Source: Bacteroides ihuae (GTDB lineage Bacteria > Bacteroidota > Bacteroidia > Bacteroidales > Bacteroidaceae). Taken from it: 64,000 nt of DNA. The position numbers were made by a program, and so were the translations under genes. The stretch covers positions 124,001 to 188,000 of the forward strand of contig NZ_FNVX01000005.1 of the NCBI RefSeq assembly GCF_900104585.1, read 5' to 3'. Each line of letters begins with the position of its first letter. Within the stretch, counting starts at the first letter, position 1. Below, piece after piece: positions 1 through 8,363 of this stretch. Below the pieces are notes generated by a model, which worked only from the letters and a program-made list of their open reading frames with translations, did no database searches and was not told the DNA's origin.

Positions 1-368
1 GCTTAGGAAACTATAATTATAATAGCACAGCTTCCAACGCAGCATTGGGCGTTAATGAAATATTTGGTAATAATTCCTTGTCAAACAAGCCTAAATCGGC
101 TTTATATACTAACTTTCAGACTAGACAACGCTTGTCTGATTATTATGTGCAAAATGCTTCATTTTTAAAAATTGATAACATTACTCTAGGTTATAATATT
201 GATAAATTTGTAGCAAAAGGTTGCAATGCCCGCTTTTATGCAACTGTGCAAAATCCTATCATCATAACAAAATATGACGGTCTTGATCCTGAAGTGGATG
301 GAGGTATGGATAGAAATGTCTATCCAAGACCATTGACCTTTTTGTTTGGCGTTAATATTAACTTCTAA
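1..368 (+). CDS. SusC-like TonB-dependent outer-membrane protein, C-terminal end (5' end outside window)
   Basis: The frame is open from the first base and ends at 366-368, so this is the last roughly 120 residues of a longer protein. The tail reads like the end of a SusC/RagA TonB-dependent barrel: a segment of the form LSDYYVQNASFLKIDNITLGY, which is common just before the final strands of these receptors, followed by a closing strand ending in VNINF with a terminal Phe typical of outer-membrane barrels. A SusD-like gene follows after 13 bp, which is the usual SusC/SusD order. By family it would import oligosaccharides across the outer membrane, and the downstream SusE/F-like and amylase genes point to starch or related alpha-glucans. 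The plug, TonB box and N-terminal domains are not visible. Confidence 0.88.
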   Translation, partial: LGNYNYNSTASNAALGVNEIFGNNSLSNKPKSALYTNFQTRQRLSDYYVQNASFLKIDNITLGYNIDKFVAKGCNARFYATVQNPIIITKYDGLDPEVDGGMDRNVYPRPLTFLFGVNINF

Positions 369-381
369 ATAGCATCTGATT

Positions 382-2037
382 ATGAAGATAACTATAAAAA
401 AATATATATCGTTGGGAATGCTTTCATTAAGCTTACTCTCAGCATCTTGTATTAGTGATCTAGATCAACTTCCCCCTCTGGATAAATCTAGTGAGTCGGT
501 TAACAATCCCGAAGATTGTCTTTCTTTTCTAGCTAAAATATATTCAGGATTTGGGCTTTCCAGTAATATAGGCCCTAATGGAGAAGATGATCTGCAAGGT
601 GGTGATCAGGGTTCTTTAGTATTTTTGAGAGGACTTCTTTCCATGGAGCTTTATCCAACTGATGAAGCTATCTGGAACTGGGCAGATCAAGGCATTGTGG
701 AATTGTGTAATGTCAATTGGGATTATACGCTACCTTATACTTATTCTTTCTACCAGAGAGCAATGTTGAATGTGCGTTATTGCAAAGAGTTTCTTGATAT
801 TTATCCTGTAAACTCAGGAATACCCGATATAGAAAAATATAGGGATGAGGTGCGTGTTGTTCGTGCAATGAATTATTATTATTTGATTGACCTTTATAGA
901 AATCCGGGTGTTGTATGGGATGATAGTCCAACAGACGATAAATCATGGAAACCCTCTCAAATTGGTACTGAAACATTGTTCAATAAAATTATTGACGAAC
1001 TAACAGATCTTTCAGAAAATGGAAATCTAGATGAAACGCCCACTGCGGCTAATTATGCTCGTATGACTAAGCCTGTAGTGAACACTATATTGGCCAAGAT
1101 GTATTTGAATGCAGAAGTATACATAGGTAAGGCTATGTATGATAAGGCTTCGACTTATGCGCAAAAAGTGATTGACGCAGGTTTTGGCTTGGAACCTAAT
1201 TACAAAAATCTATTCTGCGGGGAGAATCATCTAACTGCTACTCATAAAAAAGAAATAATCTATGCTATTCCTTGCGATAATGTGAATGCTAAAAGTTATG
1301 GTAATTCAATTATGGTTACTGCTGCTGCATACGGTGGAGCCTTGAATCCGACTTGGTTTGGTTTGGATGCTTCGTGGACTTGCTTAAAGCCGGTTCAACA
1401 ATTAGTCAACTTGTTTGATGGACCGTCTGCTGTCAATGGCGTTCATGGTAATCATTTGAAAAAAGATACTCGTTATCAATTTTTTGATGTAAAATCATAT
1501 AATCCAGATAATACAGTAGCAGCATATAGAGACGTTAACACTAAAATGGGTGATTGGAATTCAGGCTATTTATGCTATAAATTCACTAATTTAGGTTGGG
1601 ATGGAGCTACTGTAACTCCAACTGCTTTTCCTAATACTGATTTTCCACTCTTTAGATTGGCTGATATCTATTTGATTTATGCAGAATGTGCAGTAAGAAG
1701 GGCTACAGGGACAGATATGACTAAGGCTATTGGATATATCAACGACTTGCGTGAAAGAGCTAATGGTGATGAATCCCAGAATATCAACATATCAAATATG
1801 ACATTAGATTTTATACTCGATGAACGTGCTCGTGAATTATATTGGGAAGGTCAAAGACGTTCTGATCTAATTCGTTTTGGCAAATTCACTAAAGGATACG
1901 CTTGGGCATATAAGGGGGGAATTCCTGAAGGTGTAGAGAATGTAGATGATAAGTTTAATATTTATCCAATAAGTGATAAAGATTTAACCGCAAATCCTAA
2001 TCTTGTGCAAAACCCCGGTTATGCTTCATTAAAGTAA
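382..2037 (+). CDS. SusD/RagB-family starch-binding surface lipoprotein
   Basis: A 551-residue protein, the usual SusD size. It begins with a lipoprotein signal (hydrophobic stretch then SASC at about residues 20-23), and Asp residues follow the Cys within a few positions, in keeping with surface export in Bacteroides. An alpha-helical, TPR-like N-terminal half (for example EVRVVRAMNYYYLIDLY at about 157-173) is followed by the C-terminal RagB/SusD signature: FPLFRLADIYLIYAE, then a GYINDLRERA segment and FILDERARELYWEGQRR near residues 473-490. It would cap the SusC-like barrel and deliver glucan chains. It sits 13 bp after the SusC-like gene and 20 bp before a SusE-like gene, clearly one operon. 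Substrate is inferred from the neighbours, not from binding residues. Confidence 0.95.
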   Translation: MKITIKKYISLGMLSLSLLSASCISDLDQLPPLDKSSESVNNPEDCLSFLAKIYSGFGLSSNIGPNGEDDLQGGDQGSLVFLRGLLSMELYPTDEAIWNWADQGIVELCNVNWDYTLPYTYSFYQRAMLNVRYCKEFLDIYPVNSGIPDIEKYRDEVRVVRAMNYYYLIDLYRNPGVVWDDSPTDDKSWKPSQIGTETLFNKIIDELTDLSENGNLDETPTAANYARMTKPVVNTILAKMYLNAEVYIGKAMYDKASTYAQKVIDAGFGLEPNYKNLFCGENHLTATHKKEIIYAIPCDNVNAKSYGNSIMVTAAAYGGALNPTWFGLDASWTCLKPVQQLVNLFDGPSAVNGVHGNHLKKDTRYQFFDVKSYNPDNTVAAYRDVNTKMGDWNSGYLCYKFTNLGWDGATVTPTAFPNTDFPLFRLADIYLIYAECAVRRATGTDMTKAIGYINDLRERANGDESQNINISNMTLDFILDERARELYWEGQRRSDLIRFGKFTKGYAWAYKGGIPEGVENVDDKFNIYPISDKDLTANPNLVQNPGYASLK

Positions 2038-2057
2038 TAGATTAAAAAGAGAGTATT

Positions 2058-3194
2058 ATGAAAAAAATAAATATTATCACTTTATTCGTTTGCGGTTTGC
2101 TTGCATTCACCGCTTGTGAAGATGATAACAATAGTAATCCTACATTTCAGGATCCTACAGAATTTGTGTTGAATACTCCTGCTTATGCTTCTAGTGTCTA
2201 CGACTTGAAGCATTCAAGTACTTTGGAGTTAACATGCTCACAACCGAATTATAGTTATACGGCCGCTACAACATATAAAGTGCAACTTGCATTGAGTGAA
2301 TTTGCAGGAGATGCTGCCGTTGCCAATTATGTAACACTTGCTACGGCTTATACTACGGCTAGAATGAATGTTAATGCATCTGAATTTGCCCAAGGCTTGG
2401 TGGATTTATGGAAAGCTTCTTCATCGGAATCTTTTCCCACGACTCCAATGAAAATATATGTTCGTATTAAGGCTGCTCTTACTTCTAACGGCATGGGAGT
2501 TGTTTATTCAAATACGATAGAACTGCCACAAGTACTTGGATATCATGTGGATATACCGGTTACTTTGCCCGCAAAAATGTATATGGCTAGTTTTGTTAAT
2601 AATGTTTGGGATTGGGATAAACGTGCTGAAATGGTTTCTGTACATAGTAATCCGGGTAAATTCTGGTCTGTACAATATTTTGCAGCAGGTGATCAGATAA
2701 AATTTAATTCCAGCAAAACTTGGGATGGCAATGAAGTTAGTTATTCTGATGGATTATGTCCTGCTACATCTGTAACCTATGCAGGGATAACAAGTAGTAA
2801 TGGAAGTATAACCATCGGTAATGCCGGATGGTATATTGTGGTGTTAAGTTCTACTTTAAATGATCGTACCCTTTCATATACTCTTGAATTTTTAGAACCT
2901 AATGTGTACTCTACTGGAAATCCCGGAGGAGGATTTGATATCTTTGATGAGACTACCAAGTTCACCGTTCCAACTGATGGAACAGGCGAATTTATTTCTC
3001 CTGCATTTGTCGCTAGTGGCGAAATGAGATTATGTATCAAACTTACTGATATCGACTGGTGGAAAACTGAATTTATAATTCTTGGTGGTAAGCTTGCTTA
3101 TCGTGCCACAGGAGGTGATCAAGAGATAGTAACTGTTGCAGCAGGTAACAAAGCATATTTGAATTTTGGTACCGGAGAAGGTTCTGTTAAATGA
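2058..3194 (+). CDS. SusE-like outer-membrane glucan-binding lipoprotein
   Basis: A 378-residue lipoprotein with lipobox FTAC and acidic residues EDD immediately after the Cys, a Bacteroides surface-export pattern. The N-terminal domain resembles the SusE family: a PTEFVLNTPAY motif followed by a beta-rich Ig-like domain. Then comes a region beginning near residue 170 (LPAKMYMASFVNNVWDW) that resembles the starch-binding modules of SusE/SusF, with aromatic residues W, W and Y that could stack on glucose. The last roughly 85 residues do not resemble the canonical SusE C-terminal module to my eye. Order and spacing (20 bp after SusD-like, 35 bp before SusF-like) match a sus operon. SusE-type proteins bind starch at the surface and are not enzymes. 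Confidence 0.85.
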   Translation: MKKINIITLFVCGLLAFTACEDDNNSNPTFQDPTEFVLNTPAYASSVYDLKHSSTLELTCSQPNYSYTAATTYKVQLALSEFAGDAAVANYVTLATAYTTARMNVNASEFAQGLVDLWKASSSESFPTTPMKIYVRIKAALTSNGMGVVYSNTIELPQVLGYHVDIPVTLPAKMYMASFVNNVWDWDKRAEMVSVHSNPGKFWSVQYFAAGDQIKFNSSKTWDGNEVSYSDGLCPATSVTYAGITSSNGSITIGNAGWYIVVLSSTLNDRTLSYTLEFLEPNVYSTGNPGGGFDIFDETTKFTVPTDGTGEFISPAFVASGEMRLCIKLTDIDWWKTEFIILGGKLAYRATGGDQEIVTVAAGNKAYLNFGTGEGSVK

Positions 3195-3229
3195 TTTATT
3201 GGATTATGAATCTTTATAAATGAAGTAAG

Positions 3230-4669
3230 ATGAAAAAAACACTATTATATTTAATTACTCTGGTTACGCTGACTATGTTTTCGGCTTGTAACGAGGATTT
3301 TGAAAATTGGGCAGATCCCCAGAGCAATAAACAAGAAGCGGCAAAAAGCCTTGCATTTCAAATTGCTGTAAATGGAACTGCTACGTATGATTTGAATGCT
3401 ATTGCGGCAGATTCTGTGGATATCGTTAAGGAAACGTCGCTATCGAACGATTCGACGACAACCGTATCTTATGAGGTACTTATTGATAAGGCTGATACGT
3501 ATGAGAATAAACTAGTCTATCCGTTGACGTTTAAGGGTGATGCATTTAAGATGGCTAAAGCTGATCTTCAGACTGCTATTGAAAAATTATATGGAAAAAG
3601 ACCGGAAGCACGTCAGCTCTCTGTTTGCATAAACGCTTATGTGATTACTACTGCCGGTCAGGCTTCCGTAGTACAATCTAATGATTTGACAATTACTGCA
3701 ACCCCTAAGGCTCCGGTTATAGAGAGCGCTTATTATCTTATTGGAGCAATGAATAATTGGGTTGCAGATGATGCTACGAAATTGATTAAGCTCAATCATA
3801 GTGATAAGGATGTATACGAGGATCCTTATTTTACGGTTGTGGTAAAGGTTCCTGCTGATTGTTATTGGAAGATTATTCCACAATCTCGCGTAGATGCTTT
3901 GATAGCTGGTTCTGCTACAAATGTGTGGGGAGATGGCGTACTTGGTACGGCAGCTGATGGTGATACTTCTATGGAAGGAACGTTAACTAGCACAGATCCA
4001 CAGGCTGGTAAGATTGCTAAAGAGGCTGGATATGTGAAGTTTACACTGAATATGATGGAATCTACTTATACCATTGATTACATTGGCGATATGGCACTTC
4101 AACTCTATGTGCCCGGTGCACATCAAGGTTGGAATCCTGCTACAGCACCTATCGTTTATTGTCAGAACTACGATATGAAATATGATGGTTATGTAAACTT
4201 TACCGCTGCTGATCAAGAGTATAAGTTTACTGCTCAGCCCGATTGGGGGCCGATAGAGTATGGTGATGGTGGTGAGGGTACTCTTGTTACAACAGGTGGT
4301 GGTAATATGAAGGTGCCTGCGGCCGGTTTCTATCGTGTGACTGCTGATTTATCTGCTACTCCGATGACTTACACGGCTACCAAAACTGAGTGGAAGATTA
4401 TTGGTGATGCTACGGTAGGCGGATGGGATGCTGCTACACCTATGACATTGAATGCTGCAACGGGTGAATGGACATTGAGCACTACATTAATAGGAGGAAA
4501 ACTCTTAAAGTTCAGGGCCAATGATAATTGGGATATAAACTTAGGCGGAGATGCAAATAACCTGACTTACGGTGGAGACAATATTGCTATTGCTGCAGAT
4601 GGAACTTATGCTATAACATTGAAACTGGGTGATCCTACTGCTTATAAATGTACTATTGTGAAGCAGTAG
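3230..4669 (+). CDS. SusF-like multi-module starch-binding lipoprotein
   Basis: A 479-residue lipoprotein with lipobox FSAC followed by NEDFENW. After an N-terminal Ig-like domain (about 40-160) I see three successive modules with the form Y-L-[IV]-G/P-x-x-x-x-W: YYLIGAMNNW near 165, LQLYVPGAHQGWNP near 285, and WKIIGDATVGGWD near 390. Each starts a small beta-sandwich with Trp residues, as in the three carbohydrate-binding modules of SusF. The protein is similar in length to the SusF of B. thetaiotaomicron as I remember it. By analogy it holds starch at the cell surface near the amylase encoded next. The gene ends 100 bp before that amylase, and a strong hairpin lies between them. Confidence 0.87.
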   Translation: MKKTLLYLITLVTLTMFSACNEDFENWADPQSNKQEAAKSLAFQIAVNGTATYDLNAIAADSVDIVKETSLSNDSTTTVSYEVLIDKADTYENKLVYPLTFKGDAFKMAKADLQTAIEKLYGKRPEARQLSVCINAYVITTAGQASVVQSNDLTITATPKAPVIESAYYLIGAMNNWVADDATKLIKLNHSDKDVYEDPYFTVVVKVPADCYWKIIPQSRVDALIAGSATNVWGDGVLGTAADGDTSMEGTLTSTDPQAGKIAKEAGYVKFTLNMMESTYTIDYIGDMALQLYVPGAHQGWNPATAPIVYCQNYDMKYDGYVNFTAADQEYKFTAQPDWGPIEYGDGGEGTLVTTGGGNMKVPAAGFYRVTADLSATPMTYTATKTEWKIIGDATVGGWDAATPMTLNAATGEWTLSTTLIGGKLLKFRANDNWDINLGGDANNLTYGGDNIAIAADGTYAITLKLGDPTAYKCTIVKQ

Positions 4670-4714
4670 CCTCTCATCATTGTTGAATAATTAATTGGTT
4701 TTTGTATAATTCAG

Positions 4715-4749
4715 CAGAGCCTCAAATGAGAAAGATATTTGAGGCTCTG
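4715..4749 (+). terminator. Hairpin between the SusF-like and amylase genes (attenuator or processing site)
   Basis: A perfect 13-bp inverted repeat (arms 4715-4727 and 4737-4749; left arm CAGAGCCTCAAAT) with a 9-nt loop, followed by TTTATTA. It lies in the 100-bp gap between two co-directional genes of the sus-type operon. It could be a partial terminator that lowers amylase expression, or a stabilising 3' hairpin for the upstream transcript. The weak T-run argues against complete termination. Confidence 0.65.
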
Positions 4750-4769
4750 TTTATTACTTTGAATATATT

Positions 4770-7103
4770 ATGAGAAAGATATCAGCTTTTCTGTATTGTC
4801 TTTTGCTGCTGCCACTCTTCTTTACGGCTTGTAGTGGTGACGATCCTATTGTGACTCCACCTGTGGTAACTCCGCCTATAGTAATAAAAGATGGATTGAA
4901 TTATTCTCTTGAAGCACCAGATGCTGATAAGGAATTAACCATCACTTTTAAGGCGGGCAGTTCTTCTGAATTGTATAACTATGCGGGCGATGTTTATGTC
5001 CATACGGGAGTTATAGTAGAGGGTAGCTGGACGTATGTTCCTGCCGGCTGGAGTGAAAATCTGGCTAAATGTAAGATGACGAAAGGAGATGCCAATGTAT
5101 GGAGCATTACTCTTTCTCCTTCTATTCGAAGCTGGTTTGCCTCGGGAGAGACAGCTGTTCAGAAACTTGGAATTGTAATTCGTAGTTCTGATGGCACTAA
5201 AAAAGGATTGACAGACGATTCATTCGTAACCGTCACAGATTCTAAATATCAGCCTTTTGCTCCTGCTGCTATTAAGAATGGTGTGCTTCCTTCGGGAATG
5301 AAAGAGGGGATCAATGTGGTAAATACTTCTACTGTAACTTTGGTGCTTTATGATAAAGATAAAAATGGAGGTCACAAAGAGTATGCACATGTTGTGGGCG
5401 ACTTTAATAACTGGACACTGAGTAACGACGAGAAGTCACAAATGTATCGTGATGATGCTGCCGGCTGTTGGTGGATTACATTGACGGGACTTACTGCGAC
5501 TAAAGAGTATGGATTTCAGTACTATGTGGGTACTGCTTCCGAAGGTGCTATTCGTTTGGCAGATGCTTATTGTCGCAAGGTGCTTGATCCGGATAATGAC
5601 CCATCTATAGGATCTTCTACTTATACTGATAGCAAGACTTATCCTACAGGTAAGACTACCGGTATTGTTTCTGTGTTTAAAATCCAACCGGATGCCTACA
5701 GTTGGCAACACACTAACTTTAAGATTCAGGATAAGACGAACTTGGTTATCTATGAAATGCTTTTGCGTGACTTCACTTCTACCGGAGATATAAATGGAGC
5801 AATGGCTAAATTGAATTACATCAAAGCGATGGGGGTGAATGCTATTGAGTTAATGCCAGTTCAGGAGTTTGATGGAAATGATAGCTGGGGTTATAATCCT
5901 TGTTTCTATTTTGCGTTGGACAAGGCTTATGGAACGGATGTTATGTATAAGGCATTTATCGATAAATGCCACGAACTTGGTCTTGCTGTTATCTTCGATG
6001 TGGTTTATAATCAAGCTAGTGGGAGTCATCCGTTTGCCAGACTTTATTGGAATAGCTCGACAAGTAAACCTGCCGCTAACAACCCATGGTTTAATGTCGA
6101 TGCACCACATCCATACAGTGTATTCAATGACTTCAATCATGAATCGTCTTTGGTACGTGCTTTTGTGAAACGTAATCTGGCATTTCTGTTAAGTGAGTAT
6201 AAGATAGACGGTTTCCGTTTTGATTTAACAAAGGGTTTCACTCAGAAGAGTAGTACAGAGAGTACAGCTTCAAATTATGATGCTACTCGTATCGCCATTC
6301 TGAAGGATTATAATAGTGCGGTGAAAGAAGCCAATCCGAATGCGATGGTGATTCTGGAGCATTTTTGTACAACGAGTGAAGAGAAGGAATTAGCTAATGA
6401 CGGCATGTTTCTATGGAGAAATATGAACTATGCTTATTGCGAATCGGCGATGGGCTGGCCCGATAACTCTGATTTCTCTGGGCTATACTATGATACTTCT
6501 ATGCCGGCCGGCTCTTTGGTGGGCTTCATGGAAAGCCACGATGAGGAACGAATGAGTTTTAAGCAAAAAGAGTCTGGAAACTATACGTTTAAAACGATCT
6601 TGGCTGATAGAATGAAAGAGCTGAAGGTAAATACTGCTTTCTTTCTTACTGTGCCCGGGCCGAAAATGATTTGGCAATTTGGCGAACTGGGTTATGATCA
6701 TTCCATTGATGAGAATGGACGTACAGGAAAGAAGCCTCTTGAATGGGGGTATTATGAAGATGCTGATCGGAAAAAGTTATACGACACTTATGCCAAATTG
6801 ATGACTTTGCGTAATGCGAATGCTGACTTGTTTGCTACTTCGGCAGTGTTTAGCTGGCAAGTGAAGGGAAATACGAATTGGTCGAAGGGGCGCTTCCTGA
6901 CACTACAGATAACCGGAAAAAGTGCGGTTGTGGCAGGCAACTTTACCAATGCATCCGATAACTATACGGTTACTTTTCCTCATACCGGAACGTGGTATAA
7001 CTATGTGGATGGTGGGTCTGTGACGGTAACATCGGCTACGCAATCCATCACTGTTCCTGCTCATGAGTTCCGCTTGTTTTTAGATTTTCAGGCAGCTAAC
7101 TAA
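4770..7103 (+). CDS. Surface GH13 alpha-amylase family lipoprotein in the SusG position
   Basis: A 777-residue lipoprotein (lipobox FTAC, then SGDD). Roughly residues 40-180 form a beta-rich N-terminal domain; a second one around 190-300 carries VVGDFNNW, the hallmark of CBM48/E-set domains of GH13 enzymes. The catalytic barrel follows: MPVQEF and GYNPCFYFA, region I DVVYNQASG, region II DGFRFDLTKGF (nucleophile Asp), region III VILEHF (acid/base Glu) and region IV MESHDEERM (third Asp). The His that normally ends region I (DxxxNH) is Gln here. The C-terminal beta domain ends near FRLFLDF. It lacks the starch-binding insertion of the classic B. thetaiotaomicron SusG and has a different N-terminal layout, so it is a functional counterpart by position, not a clear orthologue. 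Expected role: cutting alpha-glucans at the cell surface. Confidence 0.88.
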   Translation: MRKISAFLYCLLLLPLFFTACSGDDPIVTPPVVTPPIVIKDGLNYSLEAPDADKELTITFKAGSSSELYNYAGDVYVHTGVIVEGSWTYVPAGWSENLAKCKMTKGDANVWSITLSPSIRSWFASGETAVQKLGIVIRSSDGTKKGLTDDSFVTVTDSKYQPFAPAAIKNGVLPSGMKEGINVVNTSTVTLVLYDKDKNGGHKEYAHVVGDFNNWTLSNDEKSQMYRDDAAGCWWITLTGLTATKEYGFQYYVGTASEGAIRLADAYCRKVLDPDNDPSIGSSTYTDSKTYPTGKTTGIVSVFKIQPDAYSWQHTNFKIQDKTNLVIYEMLLRDFTSTGDINGAMAKLNYIKAMGVNAIELMPVQEFDGNDSWGYNPCFYFALDKAYGTDVMYKAFIDKCHELGLAVIFDVVYNQASGSHPFARLYWNSSTSKPAANNPWFNVDAPHPYSVFNDFNHESSLVRAFVKRNLAFLLSEYKIDGFRFDLTKGFTQKSSTESTASNYDATRIAILKDYNSAVKEANPNAMVILEHFCTTSEEKELANDGMFLWRNMNYAYCESAMGWPDNSDFSGLYYDTSMPAGSLVGFMESHDEERMSFKQKESGNYTFKTILADRMKELKVNTAFFLTVPGPKMIWQFGELGYDHSIDENGRTGKKPLEWGYYEDADRKKLYDTYAKLMTLRNANADLFATSAVFSWQVKGNTNWSKGRFLTLQITGKSAVVAGNFTNASDNYTVTFPHTGTWYNYVDGGSVTVTSATQSITVPAHEFRLFLDFQAAN

Positions 7104-7134
7104 GGGAGTCCGAATTTAATTTCTTATTCACTTA

Positions 7135-7182
7135 AAATAAATTAAGCTGTTAACCCTGAAAAGTTAACAGCTTAATTTATTT
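7135..7182. terminator. Bidirectional terminator between convergent genes
   Basis: A perfect 20-bp inverted repeat (arms 7135-7154 and 7163-7182) with the 8-nt loop CCTGAAAA. The outer part of each arm is A/T-rich, so each strand ends its hairpin in a T-rich run. It lies between the amylase (ends 7103, +) and the PepSY gene (ends 7202, -), so it can serve both. Confidence 0.88.
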
Positions 7183-7201
7183 GATAACTATCTTTATGTG
7201 T

Positions 7202-8347
7202 TTAGTGCTTTTTTCTTCTCTTTCTCCACCAGATAATATAACCGGTAATAGGCAGTGAAGCAACCACCAGACTGACCAGAAATACCAATATTCTTCCGGG
7301 TAAACCCAAGATGGAGCCTACATGTATGTCGTACGTCATTCGGTAGAGTTTATCTCCCCATGAAGCCTCAGATTGTTTGATGCCATACGTACCACCTCCT
7401 TTTACCTCTTGCAACGTATTGCGATCAAAGAAGCGAAATTCACGTTGGTAATAGGTAGCACTGGATGGGTTATAACAAACTGTATAGGCATCGGTTGGCT
7501 TTTCGGGATAATCAAAACGGAAAGTTCCTTTTTGACCTATAGGATACTCTTTGTTCATTTGTTCCCAAAGTAGGGCGGAGGGGTCGTTCAGTCGAGTTGT
7601 TTGTGTAGAATCCGATTGGGCCAACTCCCATTTTTTGAACTCTTTTCCTCCTGTGATGAGGCTATAATATCCTTCGGAAAACCAGTTGAAGCTCCATACC
7701 AAACCAGTGAGAGCAATGAGTAATGCAAAGATGGCTGTGTAGAATCCTAGAACTTTATGCAGGTCGTAGTTCACACGAGAGAAAGGAGCATTCCACTTTA
7801 TCTTCAACCCACTTTTGAAAGCTTTCTTTGTTTGCTTAACAGGAAACCATATAACAATTCCCGATAGGGTGATAAGGACAAATATGACAATACTCCATCC
7901 TACAATTGCTTTACCAATGGGGCGTGGAAGCCATAAACTGCGATGCCCTGCCAGAACGGTATGAAAGAAACCATCCCTGAATCCTTCTTGATGGATGACT
8001 GCCCCGCTATATGGGTTTGCATAAAGGGTACATCTGTTTTTACCCAACGAGCAGGCTACTTCTGCGGCTTGTGCGTAAGTACCATAAGTAACACCTTGGA
8101 TAACATTATTACTATCTGCGGGTGTCTTGAAGATGTATTGACTTACTTTCTGCTTCAAATCATCCGGCGATAAGAAAGGTCTGCCGGTAGCCTCTACGGA
8201 GAGTGATGGACGAAACAAACCGTCTATCTCCTCATGAAAGGCATAAATGGCTCCCGTTATGGCCACAATGAAAACTACGATGCCGGATACTAGTCCCAGC
8301 CAAAGATGAAGTTTGTGAAATACAATACGAGCTGATAGCTTTTTCAT
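7202..8347 (-). CDS. PepSY-associated transmembrane protein (PiuB/iron-reductase-like)
   Basis: A 381-residue membrane protein. It starts with a short cytoplasmic stretch HKLHLWLG and a first membrane helix containing GIVVFIVAITGAIYAF (about 18-33), the pattern that opens PepSY_TM proteins. Further helices follow around 145-165 (AIVGWSIVIFVLITLSGIVIW), 200-220 and 345-370 (ILVFLVSLVVASLPITGYIIWW), with a basic C-terminal tail RRKRRKKH. Conserved His residues near the helices (HKLHLW, HKVLGFY) could bind haem. Homologues sit next to ferric-siderophore receptors and are proposed to reduce imported ferric siderophore. It lies 16 bp downstream of such a receptor on the same strand, so the two are probably co-transcribed. 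Confidence 0.85.
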   Translation of the reverse strand: MKKLSARIVFHKLHLWLGLVSGIVVFIVAITGAIYAFHEEIDGLFRPSLSVEATGRPFLSPDDLKQKVSQYIFKTPADSNNVIQGVTYGTYAQAAEVACSLGKNRCTLYANPYSGAVIHQEGFRDGFFHTVLAGHRSLWLPRPIGKAIVGWSIVIFVLITLSGIVIWFPVKQTKKAFKSGLKIKWNAPFSRVNYDLHKVLGFYTAIFALLIALTGLVWSFNWFSEGYYSLITGGKEFKKWELAQSDSTQTTRLNDPSALLWEQMNKEYPIGQKGTFRFDYPEKPTDAYTVCYNPSSATYYQREFRFFDRNTLQEVKGGGTYGIKQSEASWGDKLYRMTYDIHVGSILGLPGRILVFLVSLVVASLPITGYIIWWRKRRKKH

Positions 8348-8363
8348 GTTTCTTTAGTTGTTC

